Shown: in pieces, positions 1-5,409 of the stretch
Numbering within the stretch: position 1 is the stretch's first letter
Layout: every line of letters starts with the position of its first letter
Source of the DNA: UBA2144 sp964506185
GTDB lineage: Bacteria; Patescibacteriota; Gracilibacteria; Peribacterales; Peribacteraceae
Assembly: GCA_964506185.1 (NCBI GenBank)
Contig: CAZDKL010000031.1
Coordinates: forward strand, 1 to 11,764
Direction: 5' to 3'
Length of the DNA: 11,764 nucleotides
Position numbers and translations under genes: made by a program
Notes under the pieces: model-generated
The model's database searches: none
What the model was told of the DNA's origin: nothing
What the model saw: the letters and a program-made list of their open reading frames with translations, nothing else

Positions 1-1
1 C

Positions 2-1294
2 TTCGATCTCTTCTCCGATCATAGATGTCATTTCTGTTCCAAGCATTTTTGCCGCGGCAGTATTTGCACTGATAATTACTCCGGTTTTTCCGACTGTGAT
101 AATTCCATGTTGAATGCTTTCCAGAATCGCACGGTCTGTTTTGTATTGTTTCTTAAGCTCCTCCGTTCTATCCGAAATTATTTCTTCCATTCTTTCATAG
201 GTATCCTGAAGCCTGATCGCCATATCCGACGCCACTGTCTCCAGCAATTCAACTTCGTCTCCTGTTCGGGTGGAACGGCTGAACTTCCAGTGCCCCGGCC
301 CAAGCTTTGCCATTGTTTTGCCTAGCTTAACAATCGGGTTGGTCAGACGTCCGGCAAGAATATATGAAACTATTCCGGAACTGATTATCAATACTATTCC
401 GATAATCGCCAGAAAAGCTGCCAGACGCATTGTTCCTTCCAATGCTTCTTCCCGTTCGATCTTTACAACCAGGCCCCATCCCAAACTTGGGAGACTTCTA
501 TATGCCGCATAAACATCTTCGCCCGCGTAGTCTTCCGCCTTTCCCAGATCTTCTTTTCCTCTAACTGCCAAAGCCAACGGCAATCCATACTCTGCTTGCT
601 CATCTACTTTCCCCAACTTCAAAGTTTTGCTGCCGGCAGGCTGGAATCTGTGGTGAAGAAGTATCAGTTCTCCTTCATGTTCTGAACCAAGAAGCACCTC
701 TCCTGTTTTTCCAACCGATGCGACGGAAAGTAAAGTATCAAGAAGCGGACGCGAGTCGTACCTGACCCCGACTATTCCAATGTGCTTTCCATCTTCATCG
801 TAAACCGGAGAAAACAACACATGTTCTTGCCATCCAAATTCATCAACAATCGAATGGAGAGTCGTGCGTTCAACTGCAGGCGGATCGGAAGCTATCGAAA
901 GCCCTGCGCTTGCAACTTTTTCTCCGGACAAGTTATAAACAACCATTCCAAGAACAGGAAGATGCTCTTCTCGCATTCGACCGTACATTTCGTTGATATC
1001 TCCTTCACTCCTTTTGTTTTTCAAAATGCTTCTAACTTCTTCACGGGTCGCAAGCAACGCGTTCCTCGCACGGTCGTTTGTAAGAACATGTTCTACCAAA
1101 TCTTCTTTCGCTGAAACGATAGAGGAGAGCTGGGCCAACACTCTCTGCTCCAGAAATCCTTTTGCTACCACAAACGAAACAACGCTAAGCGTGACCACAA
1201 TGCATGCGGCAAACAGCACATACTGACGCACAGCACGCGTGCGTATGGACTTGCGCCTGACCAATTGGCCTTGTTTAGGGCTATCTGTGGGCAT
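2..1294 (-). CDS. Membrane sensor protein with Cache-type extracellular domain, HAMP and PAS (partial, C-terminus outside window)
   Basis: 431 residues are open from ATG at 1294 to the window edge with no stop, so the gene is truncated on its 3' side. Seen: a basic N-terminus, membrane helix 1 (about residues 24-45), an extracellular domain of about 240 residues, membrane helix 2 (about 290-314), a HAMP-like segment (about 315-368), a charged coiled coil (about 365-390), then the start of a PAS domain (DRAILESIQHGIITVGKTG, from 387). The segment before helix 2 (Y-R-S-L-P-S-LGWGLVVKIEREEA) is typical of double-Cache sensors. The family usually ends in a histidine kinase, diguanylate cyclase or chemoreceptor module; a PAS after HAMP favours kinase or cyclase, but the output domain is not visible. 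The start is fixed by the basic N-terminus and by a TATAAT box just upstream. Its position beside pilin genes suggests a role in pilus control (inference). Confidence 0.85.
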   Translation of the reverse strand, partial: MPTDSPKQGQLVRRKSIRTRAVRQYVLFAACIVVTLSVVSFVVAKGFLEQRVLAQLSSIVSAKEDLVEHVLTNDRARNALLATREEVRSILKNKRSEGDINEMYGRMREEHLPVLGMVVYNLSGEKVASAGLSIASDPPAVERTTLHSIVDEFGWQEHVLFSPVYDEDGKHIGIVGVRYDSRPLLDTLLSVASVGKTGEVLLGSEHEGELILLHHRFQPAGSKTLKLGKVDEQAEYGLPLALAVRGKEDLGKAEDYAGEDVYAAYRSLPSLGWGLVVKIEREEALEGTMRLAAFLAIIGIVLIISSGIVSYILAGRLTNPIVKLGKTMAKLGPGHWKFSRSTRTGDEVELLETVASDMAIRLQDTYERMEEIISDRTEELKKQYKTDRAILESIQHGIITVGKTGVIISANTAAAKMLGTEMTSMIGEEIE

Positions 1295-1309
1295 ATTTAT
1301 CTCTTTATT

Positions 1310-1318
1310 ATTATACCA
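1310..1318 (-). promoter_or_regulatory. Extended -10 promoter element for the sensor gene
   Basis: Read on the minus strand this is TGGTATAAT, an exact extended -10 (TGnTATAAT). The sensor ATG lies 15 nt beyond it, so the leader would be only about 8-9 nt, near leaderless, with AAAGAG as the only purine-rich stretch. No good -35 is seen at 17 bp (TAGCTA). It sits in the 51-bp gap between the second pilin and the sensor, so the sensor may be transcribed separately from the pilin genes. The sequence match is direct; the function is inferred. Confidence 0.5.
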
Positions 1319-1345
1319 TATTTTGTCTGTTTTAGCTATTACCGC

Positions 1346-1750
1346 TTACGCCCCACAATTTTCATCTGTACGGGGTGAACAAACCTTAATAAAACTGCCC
1401 ATAAGGTATATTCGATAACCTGAAAAATTCACATTTGTTTCATCTGAATCAACCGGAATTCCCACCAGATACGTGGGGGATAGAGCCGATAAATCATAAC
1501 AACCCACACCGCCCTCTCTGCAAATATCTTGCGCATTGGCTATCCCCGATGGCACTCCGGCAAAAGAATTACCGTCAATTATATATTGCACTACTGCATT
1601 CTCGATCTCGCGAACAGAAGCATGTCTGCTGGCATCCCGCGTATCGCTGAGTTGTTTTGTTGGATTGATTGCAACCATAACAATGGCTGCCAGAATTGCC
1701 ATGATGCCAAGGACGATCATCAGTTCAAGAAGAGTGAAACCTTTTCTCAT
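1346..1750 (-). CDS. Type IV pilin (second, shorter pilin)
   Basis: 134 residues with a class III prepilin signal. The leader is MRKG, cleavage is expected between G4 and F5, and the mature N-terminus FTLLELMIVLGIMAILAA carries Glu at mature position 5. The hydrophobic helix runs to about residue 28 and is followed by AINPTKQLSDTRDASRHASV, very like the neighbouring pilin, so the two are paralogues. The C-terminal domain holds four cysteines in two pairs (ICREGGVGC and VCSPRTDENC), which could form disulfides. The start is the ATG giving the four-residue leader. It lies downstream of a strong terminator, so its expression may be lower than that of its neighbour or driven by read-through. Mature protein: inner-membrane subunit, then pilus shaft or minor subunit. 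Confidence 0.9.
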   Translation of the reverse strand: MRKGFTLLELMIVLGIMAILAAIVMVAINPTKQLSDTRDASRHASVREIENAVVQYIIDGNSFAGVPSGIANAQDICREGGVGCYDLSALSPTYLVGIPVDSDETNVNFSGYRIYLMGSFIKVCSPRTDENCGA

Positions 1751-1777
1751 ACATTGATCAGTTTATCACATCAATCT

Positions 1778-1805
1778 GAAAAAGAGACCTCGGTCTCCCG
1801 AGGCC
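1778..1805 (-). terminator. Rho-independent terminator after the major-type pilin gene
   Basis: On the minus strand GGCCTCGG pairs with CCGAGGTC (8 bp, one G-T wobble) around a GAGA tetraloop (GNRA type). A T-rich tract follows at once (TCTTTTT, 1785-1779). It begins 23 nt after the TAA of the pilin ending at 1829. The plus strand lacks an equivalent T tract, so it acts for the minus strand. It would insulate the pilin transcript from the second pilin and the sensor, or let only a fraction through. Confidence 0.85.
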
Positions 1806-1828
1806 CCTTTCTGTAACAAGCTCAATAC

Positions 1829-2284
1829 TTATCGAGTAACACTAATCGTTGCACCCTGTTCAGCAGACGGTGCCGCGACTGTCACACGACCATTCGCATC
1901 TTGAACAATCGTATAACCGGTTACCGCTGCATCCTCATTTTGCGGATCTGCCGGTACCGCTACGATGTATGTTCCGATTAGATCGGAAAGATCTACACCA
2001 GCCGGAACTCCGGTACATGCCGCATCTACGACGGTCCCAAGACAAACTGGCTTAGCAGCAGCAGGAGCTGTTGGAATTGCGCCAGGCAAAGAACCATTGT
2101 TATCAATGGCATACTGATAAACCGCATTTAGGACGGTGTTTACGTCACTGCGGCGCTGTGCATTACGCGCGTCACCGAGCTGCTTGGTTGGATTGATTGC
2201 AACTATGACGATTGACGCCAAGATCGCAATGATACCAATTACCAGCAGAAGCTCGATTAGCGTGAAAGCTTTGCGAGTTTTCAT
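1829..2284 (-). CDS. Type IV pilin (probable major pilin)
   Basis: 151 residues from ATG at 2284. The leader is MKTRKA with cleavage expected between A6 and F7 (Ala at -1 instead of the usual Gly). The mature N-terminus FTLIELLLVIGIIAILASIV has Glu at position 5. After the helix comes AINPTKQLGDARNAQRRSDV, then a globular domain with two cysteines (VCLGTVVDAAC) and a beta-rich end. I prefer this ATG over an upstream in-frame TTG at 2338 because it gives a normal short leader, and because the leader RNA between the two carries a promoter-like box and a hairpin. There is no Shine-Dalgarno motif. Its own probable promoter and strong terminator suggest high-level separate expression, as expected for the shaft subunit; the assignment as major pilin is inferred. 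Confidence 0.92.
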   Translation of the reverse strand: MKTRKAFTLIELLLVIGIIAILASIVIVAINPTKQLGDARNAQRRSDVNTVLNAVYQYAIDNNGSLPGAIPTAPAAAKPVCLGTVVDAACTGVPAGVDLSDLIGTYIVAVPADPQNEDAAVTGYTIVQDANGRVTVAAPSAEQGATISVTR

Positions 2285-2304
2285 ATGGAAAGTGGGAAAG
2301 AAAC

Positions 2305-2321
2305 AGCCGATATATTCGGCT
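2305..2321 (-). promoter_or_regulatory. Leader hairpin in the pilin 5' untranslated region
   Basis: On the minus strand AGCCGA and TCGGCT form a perfect 6-bp stem around a 5-nt loop (ATATA), 20 nt before the pilin ATG. With the -10-like box at 2329-2334 the transcript would start near 2322, placing the hairpin at its very 5' end. Such 5' stem-loops can stabilise abundant mRNAs. A weaker reading is a terminator for the upstream minor-pilin operon, since GTTTCTTT follows, but the T tract is poor. Confidence 0.5.
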
Positions 2322-2328
2322 TTTCCAG

Positions 2329-2334
2329 AGTATA
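2329..2334 (-). promoter_or_regulatory. Candidate -10 box for the pilin gene
   Basis: TATACT on the minus strand, 44 nt upstream of the pilin ATG and 7 nt before the leader hairpin. The -35 match is poor (TTAAGT at 17 bp). It lies in the 116-bp gap after the PilW-like gene, the only sizeable gap between the minor pilins and the pilin. Support comes mainly from position. Confidence 0.35.
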
Positions 2335-2400
2335 TCAAACAGCATTTTGGAACTTAAAGGATTAGGTTGACGGCACATTCAACTGTGATTCTGATACCAT

Positions 2401-3033
2401 TTAACCGCATGGAAACTCGTTATCTGAATCTGTGCAGCTCTCCTCCTCGCAATATCCCCAGCTAAAGACTCCGTCAACGCAGGTTGGACTGCTGCAAGCA
2501 CACGCATTTCCTGCCAGATCATCATCCGGGAACAACGTGACCATGGATTGCATCCTGCGTTCGTATGTTCCTCCGGTTGGCAATCCTGTTGATTTTGAAG
2601 CTGTAAACAATATTCGCACACTGTGGTTGCCGGATGTCGCGGAAGTATTTTGAAATTCCAAATCCGTAATTGTCAATCCTTCCGAACTTAAACTGCGAAC
2701 AGTGTTCTTTTCTGCAACACGAATTGCTCCGGTTTCGAGTGCAATAACAGTCGGGTCTTGTGGTTGCAAAGCAACTTGTATGGAAAGTACCGATCCTGTT
2801 TCACCTCTTGGAGGATAAGTGATGCGCTCCGCACGCCTAACTCTTCTTGTTAGCATTTGCATGATCTGCATTCCTTCCTGCTCTACGCCGGCAATCATTT
2901 GTTGCCTGACTCTTTGTTCATTGGTCGACATAAGTACGTTGATAAGTATGCCCGCGCAAACCGCAAAGAAAGCCATAAACATGACCAGTTCTATCAAGCT
3001 CATGCCGGAACGGAAAGAATGGAATCTATTCAT
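2401..3033 (-). CDS. PilW-like minor prepilin with Cys-rich C-terminal tail
   Basis: 210 residues from ATG at 3033. The leader is MNRFHSFRSG, then the mature N-terminus MSLIELVMFMAFFAVCAG, with Glu at mature position 5 and Met instead of Phe at position 1. The middle resembles PilW/GspJ-type minor pilins (long helix, then beta strands with VRILFTASKS and MVTLFP). The last 35 or so residues carry six cysteines (two in NACACSS, then one each in PTC, GYC, ESC and a final PCG). The chosen ATG overlaps the upstream stop by 8 nt (ATGAATAG), indicating translational coupling; an ATG at 3054 would give a 17-residue leader and is less likely. Role inferred: pilus tip or initiation complex together with the PilX- and PilV-like neighbours. 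Confidence 0.85.
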   Translation of the reverse strand: MNRFHSFRSGMSLIELVMFMAFFAVCAGILINVLMSTNEQRVRQQMIAGVEQEGMQIMQMLTRRVRRAERITYPPRGETGSVLSIQVALQPQDPTVIALETGAIRVAEKNTVRSLSSEGLTITDLEFQNTSATSGNHSVRILFTASKSTGLPTGGTYERRMQSMVTLFPDDDLAGNACACSSPTCVDGVFSWGYCEEESCTDSDNEFPCG

Positions 3034-3448
3034 AGCTGCAAGAAGTAAACACATCCACTTCCTGCCATGCGGTAACTTCGATCGAAGGAAGTACTCGTTT
3101 TAATATTGTTTCAAAGCGCCTGATTGTATTTCCGCTCTCGCTTTCCACGCAAAGCGTTCTGTTTTCATACCCCGCACCTCCAATTGGAAGTATATAACAC
3201 GGCCCGTCATCTCCGGATAATTCTTCGTTCCCCGCATACGTATAGTCTTCATACAATTCAAGTAAAGCATGCTCGGCACAAGTCATTGCAAGTTCATATC
3301 CTTTGCCGGAGTTTTCCATAATCGTAACGTTGTGCATGCTCAGCCAACTCAAAAGCAACATCGTACCCGTTACTGCAATGGAAATCGCTCCGATGAAGAG
3401 TACGGCGAGAAGAAATGTGTAGCCGGATCTAAAGGAAGACTTTATCAC
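3026..3448 (-). CDS. PilX/GspK-like minor prepilin
   Basis: 140 residues from a GTG start at 3448 that overlaps the TGA of the preceding gene by 4 nt (GTGA). Longer in-frame starts run deep into the upstream gene and lack any signal. The leader is MIKSSFRSG, then YTFLLAVLFIGAISIAVTG. Mature position 5 is Leu, not Glu; loss of Glu5 is the hallmark of the GspK/PilX subunit that caps the tip in known systems. The rest contains MTCAEHALLELYEDYTYAG and C-Y-I-L-P-I, the conserved pattern of small PilX-like proteins, ending with VTAWQEVDVFTSCSYE. Four cysteines are present after the helix. Likely sits at the pilus tip with the PilW-like protein (known for the family, inferred here). Confidence 0.82.
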   Translation of the reverse strand: MIKSSFRSGYTFLLAVLFIGAISIAVTGTMLLLSWLSMHNVTIMENSGKGYELAMTCAEHALLELYEDYTYAGNEELSGDDGPCYILPIGGAGYENRTLCVESESGNTIRRFETILKRVLPSIEVTAWQEVDVFTSCSYE

Positions 3449-4518
3449 GGGTTGGGTGAAAAAATTAATAAGGCCGACGTTGTCACGGCAAACAATCTGT
3501 CTCTTATGGGATCGTAGATGAGTCCTCTTCCTATCCCCGTGTCCGTATCGTAACTCGCTATCAAAGGCATCTGCCCTGCACGCCAAAGATCCGAATCAAT
3601 TACCTGAACTTCCGCTGACTCGTGTTCAGTCGCTGCGAAAATATATTTTCCTGTCGCACTTCTATCCAGATCGTGAACATCTGTTCCAACTCCTCTGTAC
3701 CAAGGACCCAGCGGGGGACTGGGTACGGGACTATCGGAGATATCAAATAATGCCAGCTCTTGTATTACATCTCCAACTGACCTGCCGATCGCAACCGAGT
3801 CTTCGAATGAAACTATGGCTTTCCCATCCGGCACATCCGTCAGGTTGTATCCGATTCCGGGAGCAAATTGCATACTCGATGGATCAAAAACATCTATCAC
3901 TGTTAATTCTGCGATGTCCTCTGAGTTTGCAATGTACGCATAACCGCCGTAAAGAGTAATGCTGTTATAACTTCCATCATCATTCAAGGAATCCAAAAGG
4001 CTTATGTCGGAAGGATCGGAAATATTGAACGAATAAAATTCCGGTTGCGATCCGTCTTGCTGTGAACCAACAAAAAGAGTGGTTCCGAAGACTGCTATCG
4101 AACGCGCCTTTCCGTCTTCCGGAATGTTGTACGTATCAATTAATTTGTCCGCTGAAAATTCTTCCGGAGCAGATACATCGAATGCCTGAAGTTCTGCGCC
4201 CGGCATGCTTGTTATTACAAATAGCGTATTCCCGCTCACCAAAAGCTGATGCCCTTCTGCGCCAAGAAAGAACCCTTCTGCAATTCTGGTCGGCAAACCG
4301 AGATTGGATATATCAAAAACATACAAACCCGCTCCTCCGCCCTCTGTTTCGCTTGTGACGAATGCATAGTCGCCTTTGATTGCAACATCATTGAAGTTAA
4401 CCGGAGGATCTTCCAGATGAGTGCCAACATGGAACAACGCATTCCACGTTCCCATGTCTCTTTCCTGCCTCCAGTTTGAGTAAGTGGACGAAATGGTTAC
4501 TGATCCTGATCTTTGCAC
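3445..4518 (-). CDS. Seven-bladed beta-propeller (LVIVD-type repeats), probably the C-terminal part of the upstream PilV-like pilin
   Basis: 357 residues if initiated at GTG 4518. Seven blade-like repeats are visible, each pairing a strand such as GDYAFVTS, GNTLFVIT, GTTLFVGS or GGYAYIAN with a following LYVFDIS, LQAFDVS or LTVIDVF strand; the last two are more diverged. The family (LVIVD repeats) is usually extracellular. This ORF has no signal peptide or membrane helix, so on its own it would stay in the cytoplasm. It lies in the same reading frame as the PilV-like gene upstream, separated by one TGA (4528-4530) and three codons, so the two very likely form, or formed, a single 482-residue pilin-propeller protein. 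The first residues (RSGSVTISSTYSNWR) resemble the last strands of a pilin domain rather than a protein start. It ends with TGA at 3445-3447, immediately followed in frame by TAA. Confidence 0.8.
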   Translation of the reverse strand: MQRSGSVTISSTYSNWRQERDMGTWNALFHVGTHLEDPPVNFNDVAIKGDYAFVTSETEGGGAGLYVFDISNLGLPTRIAEGFFLGAEGHQLLVSGNTLFVITSMPGAELQAFDVSAPEEFSADKLIDTYNIPEDGKARSIAVFGTTLFVGSQQDGSQPEFYSFNISDPSDISLLDSLNDDGSYNSITLYGGYAYIANSEDIAELTVIDVFDPSSMQFAPGIGYNLTDVPDGKAIVSFEDSVAIGRSVGDVIQELALFDISDSPVPSPPLGPWYRGVGTDVHDLDRSATGKYIFAATEHESAEVQVIDSDLWRAGQMPLIASYDTDTGIGRGLIYDPIRDRLFAVTTSALLIFSPNP

Positions 4519-4527
4519 GCCAAAATC

Positions 4528-4893
4528 TCAAGTTGTGGTTGCGCTTGCGTCATATCTGTCATCGTCAACGGCAGTAATTACGATACTTGTTGTGTAACCA
4601 TCGAAACTGACTGTTTCCGATCCGTTGAATTCCCATGTTCCATCATCACCTATTCCAATTCCGTGAGTGCCTTCCGAAAGGTCATCAAAACTTCCGTCTC
4701 TGATGCTGCGCACGGCTTCTATTGCTTCTTCGGTGAGTGAAACTGCCCTTAATCTATCTCCGCTTGATACGGTTAATCTCTGGCTTGTAAGAAGCGAGTG
4801 CCCCGCGATACCGATGAAAAATGCAAAGATAGCAACGCCTAACAAGACATCGAGCATGAAGAAAGCTGGCCTGTTGTGATGGAGAATGGACAT
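4528..4893 (-). CDS. PilV-like minor prepilin, N-terminal part of a pilin-propeller fusion
   Basis: 121 residues. The leader is MSILHHNRPA, with cleavage expected before FFMLDVLLGVAIFAFFIG; Ala is at -1 and mature position 5 is Asp instead of Glu. After the helix the segment LTEEAIEAVRSIRDG is the A-x-E-A-x-E-A-V-R-S-I-R-D pattern of PilV/GspI-like minor pilins, followed by DDLSEGTHGI and strands ending SIVITAVDDDRYDASATTT. The stop is TGA, and reading through it continues in frame into DFGVQRSGS and the propeller. Pilins of this type normally have one more strand pair ending near a T-N-W-R motif. That motif (YSNWR) lies just after the TGA, so the stop cuts inside the pilin domain. It is therefore either a nonsense mutation, an assembly error or recoding. 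Confidence 0.82.
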   Translation of the reverse strand: MSILHHNRPAFFMLDVLLGVAIFAFFIGIAGHSLLTSQRLTVSSGDRLRAVSLTEEAIEAVRSIRDGSFDDLSEGTHGIGIGDDGTWEFNGSETVSFDGYTTSIVITAVDDDRYDASATTT

Positions 4894-4924
4894 TGCGGAA
4901 GTAAGAGTAACACATAATAGAGCT

Positions 4925-4949
4925 TAGAACTTAGAGCTTAGAACTTAGA
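4925..4949 (+). repeat. Left arm of 25-bp perfect inverted repeat
   Basis: Built from alternating TTAGAAC and TTAGAGC heptamers. It matches the reverse complement of 5385-5409 over all 25 positions. Identity ends abruptly on both sides. Confidence 0.95.
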
Positions 4950-5007
4950 AAATACTTGAGTTTATTCGCGTTTATGATACTTTTATGGGCTTATTACAAT
5001 AATTCTC

Positions 5008-5364
5008 ATGCCAGCTAATTTTACTAAAATGATCGTTTGGCAAAAGGCTCTAGATTTAGCAGAAATGATTCATGATGTTACTGAACAATTCCCGAATCAA
5101 GAGCGCTTCGAACTCACATCTCAAATGCGCAGAGCGTCAGTTTCAATTTCTTCAAATATTGCTGAAGGACTGGGTCGTTTTACATCCGCAGACAAAAGGC
5201 ATAAATATGTTCAGAGTAGAGGAGAATTGATCGAGCTAATTACTCAAATTCATTATAGTTTTCGTGTTAAATACTTAGAAAAAGATAAATTTGAAGAACT
5301 AATTGCTAAGACAGACGAAATACACAAGATTTTAAACACGCTCATCCATAAGCTTTCGTTATAG
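5008..5364 (+). CDS. Four-helix-bundle protein of the IVP / S23 family
   Basis: 118 residues. Diagnostic motifs: IVWQKALDLAEMIHDVTEQF at 9-28, FELTSQMRRASVSISSNIAE at 34-53, then GLGR, RGELIELITQIHY and a final helix with ILNTLIHKLSL. This is the small protein family (four-helix-bundle, TIGR02436/PF05635 by memory) first seen in intervening sequences of 23S rRNA genes; a related fold is used by Avd proteins of diversity-generating retroelements. Length is normal for the family. Molecular function is not established; a nucleic-acid-binding pentamer is known for relatives. It is the only plus-strand gene in the window, sits inside a 25-bp inverted repeat, and has an A/T-rich upstream region without a clear Shine-Dalgarno sequence. 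No reverse transcriptase is seen nearby. Confidence 0.93.
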   Translation: MPANFTKMIVWQKALDLAEMIHDVTEQFPNQERFELTSQMRRASVSISSNIAEGLGRFTSADKRHKYVQSRGELIELITQIHYSFRVKYLEKDKFEELIAKTDEIHKILNTLIHKLSL

Positions 5365-5384
5365 CAATTTAATGAACCCTAAGA

Positions 5385-5409
5385 TCTAAGTTCTAAGCTC
5401 TAAGTTCTA
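5385..5409 (-). repeat. Right arm of 25-bp perfect inverted repeat
   Basis: Exact reverse complement of 4925-4949. Its outer three bases (5407-5409) are the TAG stop codon of the large prepilin gene on the minus strand, so the coding region ends in the repeat. Confidence 0.95.

Larger units (their letters stand above)
4925..5409. mobile_element. Inverted-repeat-bounded cassette carrying a four-helix-bundle gene
   Basis: A 25-bp sequence at 4925-4949 (starting TAGAACTTAGAGC) has its exact reverse complement at 5385-5409. Between the arms lies a single complete gene on the plus strand, opposite to the whole surrounding operon. The left arm is preceded by a partial further copy of the same 14-bp period (from 4918). 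The right arm contains the TAG stop of the large prepilin gene, so the insertion junction lies at that gene's end. No transposase is present in the 485 bp, and no clear target duplication is seen outside the arms. It reads as a small non-autonomous cassette that inserted between two pilus genes; mobility is inferred. Confidence 0.65.

Noticed and set aside
1435..1816. Overlapping plus-strand ORFs across the second pilin gene
   Set aside because: Shadows of the pilin gene; they have no recognisable family motifs.
2285..2338. N-terminal extension of the pilin from a TTG at 2338
   Set aside because: It would add 18 residues before a normal prepilin leader and would cover the leader hairpin; ATG at 2284 gives a standard signal.
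3709..3727. Palindrome ACCCAG / CTGGGT in the propeller gene
   Set aside because: Short, inside coding sequence at a Pro/Gly-rich loop, with no T tract and no second copy seen.
4950..5007. Sigma-70 promoter for the four-helix-bundle gene
   Set aside because: TTGAGT (4956-4961) and TATGAT (4973-4978) are only 11 bp apart, and other pairings are weak; A/T-rich chance matches are likely.
5008..5364. Avd-like accessory protein of a diversity-generating retroelement
   Set aside because: No reverse transcriptase or template/variable repeat pair is visible; the sequence fits the stand-alone IVP family better.
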